Part shown: one piece after another, positions 11,050 through 23,600 of the stretch
Layout of the letters: each line of letters starts with the position of its first letter
How positions within the stretch are numbered: position 1 is the first letter of the stretch
NCBI RefSeq assembly: GCF_000699445.3
Contig: NC_067202.1
Coordinates: 15,963,924-16,027,923, forward strand
DNA length: 64,000 nt
Reading direction: 5' to 3'
From: Schistosoma haematobium
Lineage: Eukaryota > Platyhelminthes > Trematoda > Strigeidida > Schistosomatidae
Made by a program: the position numbers and the translations under genes
Notes under the pieces: model-generated
The model's database searches: none
What the model saw: the letters and a program-made list of their open reading frames with translations, nothing else
What the model was told of the DNA's origin: nothing

Positions 11050-11380
11050 AATAAGATCAGAACTTCAAGTGATCATCACAAATTGTAGTACTATGAAGAT
11101 TGAATCTCGCTTTAAATGCATCGTCATGTGCTGATATTGAGCGTTCTGATACATGAAGAATGAATCTCCTGACGTAAACTATATAATCTCGGTTTTTGAA
11201 CTGACGCTTAATCTTAAATAGAAGGAAAAAACGAAATATATCAATATCGAAATCATCGTACAGTACGCAGCAAGCCAGTATTAAGTCACATGGCAACCTG
11301 AGGCAAGTTAATTTAAATATGTCAAGGTACTTTAATCTATCGCCATAAAGTAGTGCACTGAGAACTTTTACCATTTCGAT
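11050..11380 (-). mobile_element. CR1-like non-LTR element, extreme C-terminal RT fragment
   Basis: The minus frame 11374-11057 encodes YGDRLKYLDIFKLTCLRLPC, DLILACCVLYDDFDIDIFRFF and VRRFILHVSERSIS. These resemble the 'RL..L.LFSL..RRLRGDLI' region at the end of CR1-clade reverse transcriptases. A relic. Confidence 0.6.
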
Positions 11381-13080
11381 CCCCGGCTATTGAAGTCGTT
11401 CTAGTATATCAACTCCACATCTGAAACAAGGATTTACTACCTGAATCCTAATCAAGTGCAGACAAAGTCGTGCTTCGTTTTGTCTCGTAAATATAGTAAG
11501 GTTAAACGAATTTTTATAAAAATGTTTATCGTCATTTATGCGTCCCATAACTTCACTTAAGTTGTACAGTTGTGAATGCCTAATATAGAACGTTTATGTC
11601 TTCATGCGACATTTCTTTATACACTCCGATTAATGATTTGTTGAACGCAGCTGAATTTTCACACTTCCTTCCCCCACATGATTTTGCTCTCTTTCACCAG
11701 TCCTTGCGATATAACTAGGTTTCTAATGTGCTTATGCTTAAATTTTAGATGCTGATTCAATTGTAACTAAGCCCTTCACAATTGCAGCAACCTCATATCT
11801 ATCGATTTCATTTTGTAACTGTGGGATAAATTTTTGGAACATACTGAACACGCAAACAAGCACATATTATTAGTGCTTCATGTGGCAGTCCTATTATTCA
11901 ATTTTCTAACAAATTCATCTCACGCGCTTACATTGAAACCACACTACTATCATTTATTTCACCATATTATTTGTTATACCTCAACCTTATCAGTTAACGT
12001 GTATGCGCAAAAATACGTTCACATGAAGAATATGGTAGGGGTTAGTTCCCATATCTCAGAGTTCATGTCACATGTACGAAGACTCGAAGGTCAGTAATTT
12101 TCTTGTAGCGTGCCTGATTGTCATTTGTGTGATATCGTTAATAATAATAATAACTTCGAGCGTGTTGTATTTCGCTGAAGCGTTTGCCAAAAAATGAATA
12201 AAACCATAATTGTGCATTCGAAAAGATGATTATCAATCCTACTTTGTTATAGCGGTCTTGACTTCATGAGTTTTTTAGATAACATCTTTTCCCCTGACCT
12301 TATTTGTGATATTTTATCCCTTACTTGTTATTTAAGCTTCACAGAACTATTTAATTTTTCAAGTGCTCCATGGATTGTGATATTGCTGAATTCCGAAAAT
12401 CGTGTTTCAGTGCTATTCTCACTATTTTTGACTTTCTGTAAGAGAAATCGAAACCCGGGCTAAATGATCTACCAGCCTGAGTGCACGATTTTACTACTGA
12501 CTGGTCAAGATGTCTGATAATCGGTGGAAATGCTGAAGGTTAGTGAACTCCATGCAGATTGATGAACAGACAGCTCGTCTTAGCTCATAATGCAGTAGCT
12601 ATATGTATTTCATCACTATCGTAAATTTATTATCTCTATAGGGAAATTCTGCACGCTTTTAAGGGACCCTTACATATATGAATGATCCGCCCACTGAGTT
12701 AGAGTAGGCCAGTCTAGAAGATCATCAGTTGGCGGTGCTAGGTCTGTGTTTACAGCATAGGAATTCAAAAGATCCCAAAGTAATTTTTGTAGGCTTTACC
12801 TGATGTGCGTAACCAGTGAAGCGCGTGGTTTTAATATAAACACAAACCTCTCTTAACTTGACATACATGGTGGGAATCATAACGATCAAAAGAGTAGGGG
12901 GGTATATAAGTATTCGAGCTTTAACGTTAGTCCTAATAGGATTTGGGCCAGTTCTTAACCACATAACTTAGACTGCTACAGTAGGACTTTGAGGTAAGGT
13001 TACGCAAAATTAGCGATCACACCATACCCACCCAAATATAGTAGTGTAAGACTACTGACTAAAGCTTATTGATACCACTT
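11381..13080. other. No gene recognised
   Basis: Short frames only (for example 11834-12097 and 12266-12463, plus strand), without recognisable motifs or good flanking splice sites. Repeat density is lower than in the rest of the window. Confidence 0.35.
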
Positions 13081-13084
13081 ACCC

Positions 13085-13440
13085 CGATTAAACTACCTGG
13101 AGTATGAAGCACGGAATGGTAAACTTCAACCAACTCTCTTTTGGGCTCTCCTTTCCGGTCATAACCGAGAACCATAAATTCTTTTTATTTCCGTCCACAA
13201 TTCTCAGAGCTCTGAGTCCTTCGGTATGCCTATTTCCCTTTTGTTTAAACGGTTCCAGTCTAGGTCTTACTTCGTAATGCAGTTTGTTGATTTCAGCAAC
13301 GCATGTCCTACCCACCACCAGCGTCTTCTAATTTTCTCCTGAGCTGGAAGCTGGTTTGTTATCTGTGATAGTAGGCTGTTGTTGATAGTGTCTTGTTGAT
13401 GAAAATGGAGTATGTTGAGTAGAAAACTGGTTATAAGTAT
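13085..13440 (-). mobile_element. Diverged family B (RTE) 3' fragment
   Basis: The minus strand retains [19 protein letters not shown] and a decayed lead-in (TGGTTATAAGTATG side) matching the [20 protein letters not shown] region of family B. An old copy. Confidence 0.5.
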
Positions 13441-16400
13441 GTCAAATTATGGTCTACTTAGATATTAGCACTGCTCTTATAATAGACCTAATCCTAAAAT
13501 TGTACATTTGTTATGATGTAACTGCGTAATCTGTAAGATCTTTCGTGGAAGTCACATCATTTTCTACCCTGACTCATTGCATAGTAACAATCATCACACA
13601 GTTATCTTTTCATCGTCCTCATCCAATTCAACTTTAGTAAACTAGCAGTGTTATCGGAATTTTGAATACCTTATCAGCCAGTTGAAACTCTCTAATTACT
13701 GATGATTTAATGAACCCAACAGATTTAAACGACATCCAGACACAAAAACAGACGTTAACAGACAGGGACGATGTGAAGAGTGTTGTGTTACGTTACTATG
13801 ACGCTCATAGTCCAACAGAAACTAATAATTGTCTTGGAATCTGGAATCTCGGCCGAAAACCATCAGTCTATTTATCCGTTTTTTTAATGTCGAGACATGG
13901 TTTTAGAAAAATAGTTTATCTACTAGGCTGCACTGCTAATAGCAAATTTGACGCCTATCTGGAGGTCGCTATTATAGAAAGGTTAGGATAGACCCTATCT
14001 GGTCATAAGCTTTGTCGCTATTATGGTTGTTGTGATTTCGCCCTACAACTACGATTACTTTTAGTGAAAACGAATTGTTTTTATGTTAATTTTGATTTCC
14101 TTTGTACATTGTTTAAATGTTTCGTTGATGAGATATATCGTTCTCACTCACCTTAAAACTGTTTGAATTGGGAGCCGGGTCATTTTTGCTGGAAGAGTGG
14201 GCTGGACAAACTCTGGGTTGTAAAATATGCCCAGCCTATGTGTTCGCTCTCTAAGTACTTACTCATCATGCACCATTTTTGAATTCCAAAGTGAGCTACT
14301 CAGTGTTTTGTATAAATAGCCAAGTTACATCTGTCTATATGATCCCAAATCGACCTTGGGTGATCCAGCTTATGATTGGGTAACCTCTCCGACTCTGAGT
14401 GATGGCAGTGGCGTAATATGGAACCTCATTAACATCGCATAGGTTCTTTCTACTAACCTTCTCAACAACAATGAGAAATAAAACATCGAGGACGAGTAGT
14501 GCTGAGGATGAGTGTGGTTCATGGATAAGATTTAGTGAAAACTGATAAGCATCGATGAACGGAGCAAAGTAGGTTTTTTATATTTTATGGTCAGAAGAAT
14601 GGATAAAACATATACAATGTGAAATACATACGGAATAACACGTGGAAGAATACGTTTACTGTGGTCCAGACGACTGACAATAGTTAAATATCCAGTACCT
14701 TTTGCGCTTAATCAGAATGGGGAATTATAAGATGGCCTTTGGTCATATCCTCAATTTATTTTTCCCCACCATGTTTTCTGTAACTAATGAGCCTAGGTGT
14801 TTTCAGTAATCTGATCATAAAAAAGTAGAATACTTCTTGTATTCGATAAATTCGACGTTCATTAGACTTAAATTCGATTGGTCAACTTAAAAACCAACGT
14901 CTTAAGCTCATTACTTAATCAATATGAGGTCTATTTAAAAGTTAATTTCAGTCCCGTCATCTTAATGGCTTTCTAAAAGTCTGGGTTTTCAGCCGGTTGT
15001 TTGATTAACGAGAAATTAGATAAGTTCTATTCAGGTGCTCAACAAAATTCATGATATTCATACCCCAGTTCTCATGAGTTTTATTTGCCATGATTTGGCA
15101 CGTTAAGTCCTTTGGGTCGTGCGAACCCAGAAAGTGATGAGTAGATGAAACATTCTCAGGCCCTCGATCTGAAGTCCCCCTAGGCCTCAACGACCTCCGG
15201 TCGTGATGTATCTCTCATGAAGTAGTTGAATTTGTTAAACCCTTTGGTTGGTTGAGTGCTTCGCACCGTGACGATAGTTCTATTCATGATTCAAATCCTG
15301 TGGTGAGAGAAATTCAGCCACAGACTGATTAATTTTCCCATCACACCTAACTTTGCCACGTGAATGGGATCCGAATGGAACGATTTATTCATATTAAATG
15401 GAAGTGTTGCAAAAGTAGAAAGTCCTTATCTTGAACCGTTTGAATCTATCAAATTAAATTGTCATCACCTTACAGTCTGTGTTCACCACTAGGAAATGCC
15501 ACCCTTTCGTTTAGGTGACTACCCAATACAATACACCTATTTCAACGAGCGTTTCCATTGTGATTAGCTGTGTATTTGATATCTGGACGAGCGGGTGCGT
15601 GATAGATGGCGTTAGTATATATCTTCATAAATCCGACCGGCTTCGTACTTCCCTCACTGACATCCTATCATGAACACATCAATGAACCTAGGGGCAATGA
15701 TGCATCCTAGTATAGGCCATAACTGTTGACTGTCCGTCTATAATAATGTTTACCTGCGGGGGATTTCAGGTAAATGTGCTCAATCAATGTTCGAAATATC
15801 TTATTAGATTGGTTTTTATTCCCAGATGGTAATAAATCATACCGATGATAAGCTTCGGTTGGATGTTAGTGCACGTCAGCAGGACATTTATCATGCTCCT
15901 TAATAAATCTGGTACCAAATTCCGAAACGCATCTATATTGCCATCAGCATCCCTGAAGGTTTGAATGCTGTTCATCATCAATGTTATCGTGGATATGTTG
16001 TTTTTGTTTGCTCCGATTTATCGATGTCTTGGGACACACTTCAACTTGATTGCATTAAACAAACGAATTAATGATCTCAATTTTTTAAAGTACCATTATC
16101 ATCCAAAGAGCATACACTCCCACGACATCTAGTTTGAGTGTTTACCGTCGTAGGTACAAAGTAAATTAGTGCGAAAATCGACAGATGTTGGTCACGTTTG
16201 TCTGAAAATTTGATACACGAAAGCGAACTATGTTTTTTCGTGAATTCTGATCGCATTTTATTTCAACCTCGGTTATTCGTCGATTTATAACAAGCAAGGG
16301 CGTTTAACAAGTTCATTGTTGTCCCACGTTCACGAGCGTTCTCATTGACCTTTATTAAATTGAGTGTATAACACAATAAGTGATAGTAATTGAAAAACCA

Positions 16401-16780
16401 TAGAGAGTGCTATTAATTGCATAGCGTAGGCTACTTGTTAACGTATAAATGATGGCCAGTTCAGGCGTCAAAACTTGAGATGAACAGGTTTTTGTGGACC
16501 TCAAAAAATAATAACTAATAATCTCGAACAACTTTGGTCACCCTCGATATTATAAAGAACTATTCTAACCTACGAAAGTTTTATTCTTCCAGTGCAGCTT
16601 CAATGGTACGTACTTCTTCAGGTGTTTTCAACGAGAATGCAGTAGTCAAAGACTTTGTGCTGTTTGTATACCTGTGCTTTATAACGTTGGATGAGCTTCT
16701 TATGTAAGCTGTAGAGAAAGCTGGCTGGAAGTGTCTTTGGTATGATGGAGGAAGGTGATATGATTGTTAGGAAGGCAATG
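13441..16780. other. No gene recognised
   Basis: The frame at 13710-13991 (93 aa, plus) is the longest here but has no recognisable motif. No exon or repeat could be supported. Confidence 0.3.
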
Positions 16781-16829
16781 GAATTCAGTGCCGTCTTCAG
16801 AAGTTTGTTCCTGAGCCTCCGCCATCTGT

Positions 16830-17130
16830 CAGGAGCGTGTTGGGTAGTTCCAAAAGTGCACAACCAACCCCGCCTGGAGCCTCTCTTGGGCTACTGCTGG
16901 TCCCTAGCCTGGATAAAGGAGGAAAGTCGGGCATAAGGTTAGCGACCCCATCTCGTAAAAAACTAACTGGTTAAAAAATGCTTCCCACAAAAAATAATTC
17001 AAACTGTCTAAACTCTGCCCTGGTAGTTAGGAGGTCTTCATTTAGAAGAGTTATGACGCCTCATGGCTTAAGCCGAGTTACTTCAAAAATCACGAGGTTG
17101 ATGTTCTTTCGGAAAACAAGGGCAATCGTT
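16830..17130 (+). mobile_element. Family B (RTE) 5' UTR fragment
   Basis: Shares CTTGGGCTACTGCTGGTCCC, GCGACCCCATCTCGTAAAAA and ATGACGCCTCATGGCTTAAG with the better 5' copy at 59.61-59.94 kb. The endonuclease start is lost. Confidence 0.6.
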
Positions 17131-17429
17131 AAAATTTCTTAACAGCTGCAGATATTTTGTTAAGATCAAGTTGTTTCATTACATCACCATAGATTCCAAC
17201 CAGGAATACTTCACTGAAATACGGAGCTACAGGACGACCTAATATAGAACACAACTGTTGTTCAGATCTTTTAGTTACCGACACGCTATCATAGCGACAT
17301 TTCCGAAGTTGATATCTCGTAGCCGAATTCCTAAAATCCTCAGAAGATTCAATTTTAGTCCAATGTGGTAAAAAAAATTCCAGTGCCCAAAAAACTAGTT
17401 TGTAGATTGTGGCAACTACGCAGCACAAT

Positions 17430-18869
17430 TCTCGCGGACTGTGTAACTAAAACGTTGCTTAAGTTGTTCGGATGTATAGTGCTACAAGTTTGTCGATTAG
17501 TTATGGCAGCCTACCAAATTCGGCACCTTGTCTGAAAAAACAGTCCTCTGTAGTTAGGCTGGAGTGAAAAGACAATCAAAAATTGAGGAACTAAGAAGAC
17601 TAAACTACATGGTGGAAGGCTTTAAAGTATCGTTGAACAGATACTTCATTGACCCGAATCTTTAAAACGTTGAAACAATGACGAAACATTGGCTACGGAA
17701 TATGTAAGTAATAGTGTTATCGTATAATCAGACAATATCGTTGATTGTGGTTATGCTACAAAAGACTGGAAAATATCGCCAATAAAAAACTCTTAAGTTT
17801 CATTGAATTCGAATAAAATCATCTGCATTCATAAAGTACTGAGTTTTATCATAAAACTCTCTCCTGAGTCGTGTGAAATGGACGGATTTTAACACGACTT
17901 GGTGAAAAACCCAAAAATACCATGAAATTAAGGAGGACTACACCGAAATTCGAAACTACGTTAAGTGTGTTTAAAATTAGTTGTAGCGTAATAACGTTGA
18001 TGATCTATGTTGGATGCTTGATGGCCTTTTTGAGTTAGACAGGAATGGTATACCCAACAGCTAACTCGGAAGCCATACCTCACGGTCAACACCTAACTTG
18101 GTTTACACATTTGTTGTATTAAGGTACTATTGCTGCTTTAAAGACCGCATAACACAGGGGAGGTTGTTACGGGAATATATTAGTTTGATTAAGTACAAGG
18201 GAAAGTGTGACCACCACCACATGGGTCAGCCCATGTCATAAGATTAATTGATGCTCATAGGTTTTCCTTGACCTTGAAGGGGAGCGATGAACTGTTCGAC
18301 ATTCAATCACCCAACTGCAGGATGGTTGACCTAGAGTTCAATGACATTTCGATCACCCTACATGGTCAGTTCCTCGTCACTGATGTGACTGTGACATGTT
18401 CGGGCAAGGCGTTCCTTTCACAGACCACTTGATAAGAGAAAGGGAATCCCACTCTGAGTTTACTATTTGGCTGTTTTTGAATTTACTTACCATGTCCTCT
18501 GAGATGATTAGTTCTCTAGAGAACAGAAGGATAGGACACATTAACACCTATGTAGTTATTAGACAAACTGAATGCCAGAATAAGGTCACCTCGCACTTTG
18601 AGCTGAGAGAAGAAGGTTCAGACGTTTCATGTGCTCATCATAAAAGAGTTTGGAATGACCCTTCACTAATCTTGCTAAAGCAAATGCTATTTAAAAAACA
18701 TAACAACAGGTCAATAATATATGAGATGAGTACATGTGCTATTAAAAAGTTTCTTGCGAGTTATCAAAAGTTGCTCGTCATACAGTAAAAAAACTAGACA
18801 ATTATGACGTTTTAAGTGCTCATCATAAGGAAAGATCCTTCGCCGAATTTACTGCCATACAGTTAACAC
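17430..18869. other. No gene recognised
   Basis: The 130-aa plus frame at 18396-18788 lacks recognisable motifs and clear splice sites. No repeat was recognised. Confidence 0.3.
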
Positions 18870-19250
18870 GCTCGAGTGTCTGCATACATGGACCGAGTGC
18901 TTTCATACAGTACTATGAGTGTAGCACTACGTAGGTGAAGTATAAAATACGAAACGTCTCCTCGTCAAGGCATTTTAATGCGCGTCGAAGTGACCACAGC
19001 GCTCGAGAACATTCGGCGGCTGTTGAGTTGAAGTGTACAGTTGTTTTAAAGTCATGACATGCCGTTGCCTCAAAGTCTTTGCGTTCCTGCAAGCGTGGAA
19101 GTGATGAACCGTTGATAGTAAATTGGTATATGTTGCTGTATTTTATGTGCATGGGCACAATCTTTCTAGAACTCGTTCCCTAGTCCAAACTTCGAGACCA
19201 TCCAACTTATTCACCTAAGCTTGGAAATCAGGATGATCAGCTTTATGGCA
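18870..19250 (-). mobile_element. CR1-like non-LTR element, RT fragment
   Basis: The minus frame 19158-18913 encodes YQFTINGSSLPRLQERKDFE, HFNSTAAECSRALWSLRRAL and FRILYFTYVVLH. These match the post-palm 'Y.ING..L......DLGV' and 'A..RARG.LW.LRR' pattern of CR1-clade reverse transcriptases. Degenerate. Confidence 0.6.
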
Positions 19251-19520
19251 TGACGGTAATTTACGGACGAACCAATTACATCTAAGATAGAAGATCCCGG
19301 ATTTTGGCGCGACATTCACTCATTCATCTGCCTAAATACCATTTTGGCACTACAAATGTCATTTCGTAATGAAAATATATAATTTAATTAATAACCCCAA
19401 AATTCAACTGTAAATCCTAAGCCTACTTCCTCACACTTATATATAACCCTAATTTAGCCCTGTTAAGTCGACGGACGTCGCAAGGTCATTCTAGCGTTGC
19501 TCGAGGGTCATATATAAACC
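19240..19520 (-). mobile_element. MITE-like element copy
   Basis: Retains TTTACGGACGAACCAATTAC, a CATTCACTCATTCATCTGCC block, GTCATTTCGTAATG and the CGCAAGGTCATTCTAGCGTT block in the order seen in other copies. Ends are decayed. Confidence 0.6.
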
Positions 19521-19808
19521 ATATTCGTACTCTAACTTCTCATTTATTGATGACTCTGTTTTTACTTTAGTAAGTGGTTTAATTTCAAGTGTTTCGACAG
19601 TTACCGCGCACCCACTAACTGGATCTAACGTCCCAATTTTTTAAAGATGAAGGTCTCAAAAGCTCTTTAAGCCTCGACTACATAGTTCCAATATTGTTTA
19701 TGTGTACTTCGGCTATCGAGTACATAAAATGCTACTTATGGATAACGAAACGATGCACATAATCAAGCTTATGTAGGAGTCCGCACGCTCTCCAACCCAA
19801 GTTCTCAA

Positions 19809-19890
19809 CTTGGGGGAAATTTTGGGGTTATTGTGCCATTTCCCCAAAGTCTAATATGGCGGCTTCCCCAAAATTCCCCCAAAATGGGTC
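19809..19890. repeat. G-run/C-run inverted repeat
   Basis: TGGGGGAAATTTTGGGG at about 19811-19827 is matched by CCCCAAAATTCCCCCA at about 19866-19881, so a hairpin of about 16 bp could form. Function unknown. Confidence 0.6.
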
Positions 19891-20311
19891 AAATTTTCCC
19901 TGAAATTGGGAGCTCGGGCCTAACCAAATGGATAAAAGGCTTTCGCATTAAAATCCGAGATCTATAATCTTATACCTGACTGATCCACAAACAAATTATA
20001 GTTTCGCTGTTTTGTTTGTTATGGCCGCTCAATTATCACTTTTTGTACAAAATTCTTTGTGAACCCATTAAGCATTGAAGTTGGCGCCGTAACCTTGAAA
20101 TCTCTAAGGCGCTTCTGATTGGCTAGTCCATAAATTAGAGTCTTGCCGAGATAATTGCTACTGCATGCTTCTCTTAATATCATACTTAAAGGTAGTTTGT
20201 TGATGATAGCATGAGTGTACGGTGATAATTTAGAGTGATCTTGCCTTTATCTAAACATAATTTCCTACAGTATTAAACATTCACTTTTCTGTTGTTTGTT
20301 ACAGATTAGTA

Positions 20312-20660
20312 ATGTTCAAGAAAAATAAAATTAGTAAAACTCAAGTCAATAAATCAGTGAACTTACCCATATCAAATATACCAGTTTGTAGTAATGAATC
20401 GAAAATGATCAATCACAGAAATTGTGTACCTGATGGAACTCCTCTGTCTGTTGCATCATTTCAACCAAATGCAAAGCCATTTATAACCAGTTCATCATTT
20501 ATTCCTACTAGTTCCACATTGTCCTGTTCATTGTATATGGAAAACTTGTCAGTAAAAATTTGGGAATTATATAGTAGCACAAGACAAAGTCCTTTAAAAT
20601 ATGAAAAGAAAGTTCGTCTACTTAATGCTTTACATATGGTTGTATCAGGAGTGTTCGAAA
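20312..20660 (+). CDS. GLD2: GLD2 exon with first visible ATG
   Basis: The exon begins after a pyrimidine-rich acceptor ending ACAG at 20304; seven bases precede the ATG and stay open in frame. It encodes a low-complexity Asn/Ser-rich N-terminus, then the helical [22 protein letters not shown] segment that precedes the catalytic fold in GLD2 enzymes. The donor is GAAA|GTAAGT. Confidence 0.88.
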
Positions 20661-23600
20661 GTAAGTAAAACCATTTTAAAAGAGTACCTTTCTTATCCAT
20701 AATTATTATATGTAACCTAATTCACAAGAACTTAGACTTAATTTAAACTAATTTATTCACCGGATGCTTGAGTATAAGCCACGCTATAATTGTATTAGCT
20801 AACAATAATATTGAAGTATACAAGGTGGGGTTCAAAACAGAGACTTAATGGTTGAACTTCGAAAAGCTAGTTTCTCTACAGCTCTTTCTATATACAATGA
20901 GGCACCGGTTCCATAATTAATTCACTTGACTTTTAACCATTAGTCTAGTGATTTCAACTTCATTCCATCATGTTCCGTACGGGGAGGCTGTCAGTGTCGC
21001 TAACCTCTTCACCGACTGCACGTACATGTGCTTGGTAAATAACTGACATGATAAGCGGGAAATTTTTATATTGTCACTGTTAGAAATATCTTTGTGCTGG
21101 ACTCTGGAATAAAAAGTTATCAGTTACTAACGAAATTAGTGCTTTAATTGTTAAATGTATTTAAAATGTACCTAATTCACGGTTTGGAATCCCAGGAGGG
21201 ACATTGGCTGAGGATTCTCTTTACTAGTGTAAAGAACAGTTCTTCAGAGACTAAAGAATCAAAATTTCGGCCACTAATTCATAGGCTGAAGCCACGCAAT
21301 CTCTGGTTTGGAAAACGGTACTATTATTAGCCTTTATATATAGAATATAACTCAACTCCAACTAAACGAATCTGTACCTAGTAACTAAGCCATATTTGTT
21401 TCTTCAATGCAATGAAACGTTGACCCACAGCTTTCTGCCGACTACCTCCAACGAAATGTTCATTTACCAGTAAAGTTAATCCATAGAAATCGTTTTAGTA
21501 TTTTTTGTTTTAAGCCCTGACCTTTGTAGGAGACTTTTGTATTGATGTCTAGAATTTTGAGTTTTTATTGCCTCACGTTTTTAAGAGAGCATTCGAAACA
21601 TTTTTACATCACACAAAAATGTCTAACTGCATTGATAGGTAATCCAAAAATTTAAATGTTGATTTAATTCCAGTCTTTCATATATCTTTTTTATATTATC
21701 AGTAATGGTAACTGGATTTAGAAAATACTTAAAGATAGTAATAATAGCACTAGTCAGCTGTTAGGGGAGTGAAGTAGTCGAACGATTTGACAACCCCACT
21801 TATCTTGGAAGTCTGATCAGCCCTAATGGGTTGGTGTCTGACGAAATCTCTACGCGGATTCGAAAAGCTCGTTTGGCCTTTGCCAACTTACGTCACTTAT
21901 GGCGAAGGTGAAATATCCGTCTATCAATAAAAAGACGAGTATACTGCTCGGCCGTTCGTTCTGTTCTACTTTAAGGCTGCGAAACGTGGTCAATAAGAGT
22001 AGGAGATATTCGTAAGCTACTAGTATTTGACCACAGATGCCTTAGAAATATTGCTCGCATCTGCTGGGATCACCGGGTAAGTAATAGTGAGGTTAGACGC
22101 AGGGTATTAGGGAATGATGGTAAATCAGTTGATGAGGTTGTGAATCTTCATCGACTGAGATGGTTGGGCCACATGTTACGTGTGCCTGAACACCGATTAC
22201 CACGACGCGCAATGCTAACCGGTGTTAGAGATGGTTGGAAGAAGGTTAGGGGTGGCCAAACGAAAACGTGGCATCAGTGCTTGAAGTCACTAACTTGTAG
22301 TCTGAGCCATGTTGGTAGATGCAGACTATTTGATTGGGGTCCACACGACTAACATAACCAATGGTTGTAGACTCTTGGTGACATGGCTTAGAATCGATCA
22401 CAATGGCGTAGGTGTATACACTCTTTGTATTCCCTTAAACTGTGAGATTAGAATCGCTTCATATCTTTCTTTTTACCAATTAATTCTTTCTTCCTGTACT
22501 ATATCCTTATACACAATCTTTTTTTATACATTGCCACCACTGAATTAACTACTATGAATCCGGTTTTCATCTTGTGCTAGTGCAGTATGGTAACTTGGAC
22601 CGATGCACATAGTCCTTGAGTTATCTATTTTGACTGGTAATTTTCTAAGAACGTGAAAAATTATTTCATATTAATTCAGTACACTTTCTTCCTCCTCTGT
22701 GTGTGTGTTTTTTTTTTTAAAAAAGATGCTGGCCTGTATATTGTTGGCTCTTCAATAAATGGTTTCGGTTCAAATCAAAGTGATATGGATATGTGTTTAC
22801 TTGTAACATCACGCGATTTACATCAGAAAAGTGAAGCAACGTTTATATTAAGTCGACTTTTACAATCATTAAGAAAATGTCGTAAGTTTTAATTATATTG
22901 CAATTACTATTACTACTACTAATACTACTACTAAAAGCCACTACAACACCGTGTAAAAGATATTGCTCGCATCATCTGGGATCACCGGGTAAGTAATAGT
23001 GAGATCAGACGGAGGCTACTAAAGAATGATGGTAAATCAGTTGATGAGGCTGTGAATCTTCATCGACTGAGATGGTTGGGCCACATGCTACGTATGCCTG
23101 AACACCGATTACCACGATGCGCAATGCTGACTAGTGTTGGGGATGGTTGAAAGAAAGTTAGGTGTCCAAACGATAATGTAGCATCAGTGCTTGAAGTCAC
23201 TAACTTCTGGTTTGAGCCATGTTGATAGATGCAGACTACTTGGTGTCCGCGTGACTATTGTAACCAATGGTTGGATACCCTTGATGACGTGGCCCAGAAT
23301 CGATCATAATAGCGTAAGTGTGTACACTCTTTGTCTTCCCTTGAACCGTAAGATTAAAGTTGCTTTATACTATCATTTCTACAAAATGCCCTGGTATGGC
23401 CGGGAGTGGGGTGGGTTCGCCCTCCTCGAAATGCTCTCATACGGCCACGCGTATACAGCCTCTGCCAGGGAAGTCCTACTCATTGCCTTCTCACAAAAGG
23501 GGTGTTGTTTACAAAAATGAGAGGACGAAAAGCGAATGTTCGACGCTTTAACCGGATCCCAAACCAATGGTGCAAATGGGCTCCAGTATCCTGCGGGGAC

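Noticed and set aside
13710..13991. 93-aa plus-strand frame with a hydrophilic N-terminus
   Set aside because: No recognisable domain, no splice sites fitting a neighbour, single occurrence.
17129..17428. 99-aa minus-strand frame ending APYFSEVFLVGIYGDVMKQL... with a stop
   Set aside because: It looks somewhat protein-like but has no recognised family motif, no convincing splice partners, and lies beside a retroelement relic. Not supported as a gene.
18396..18788. 130-aa plus-strand frame upstream of GLD2, considered as a 5' GLD2 exon
   Set aside because: No similarity to GLD2 N-termini that I can see, and no donor in a phase that joins 20305 convincingly.
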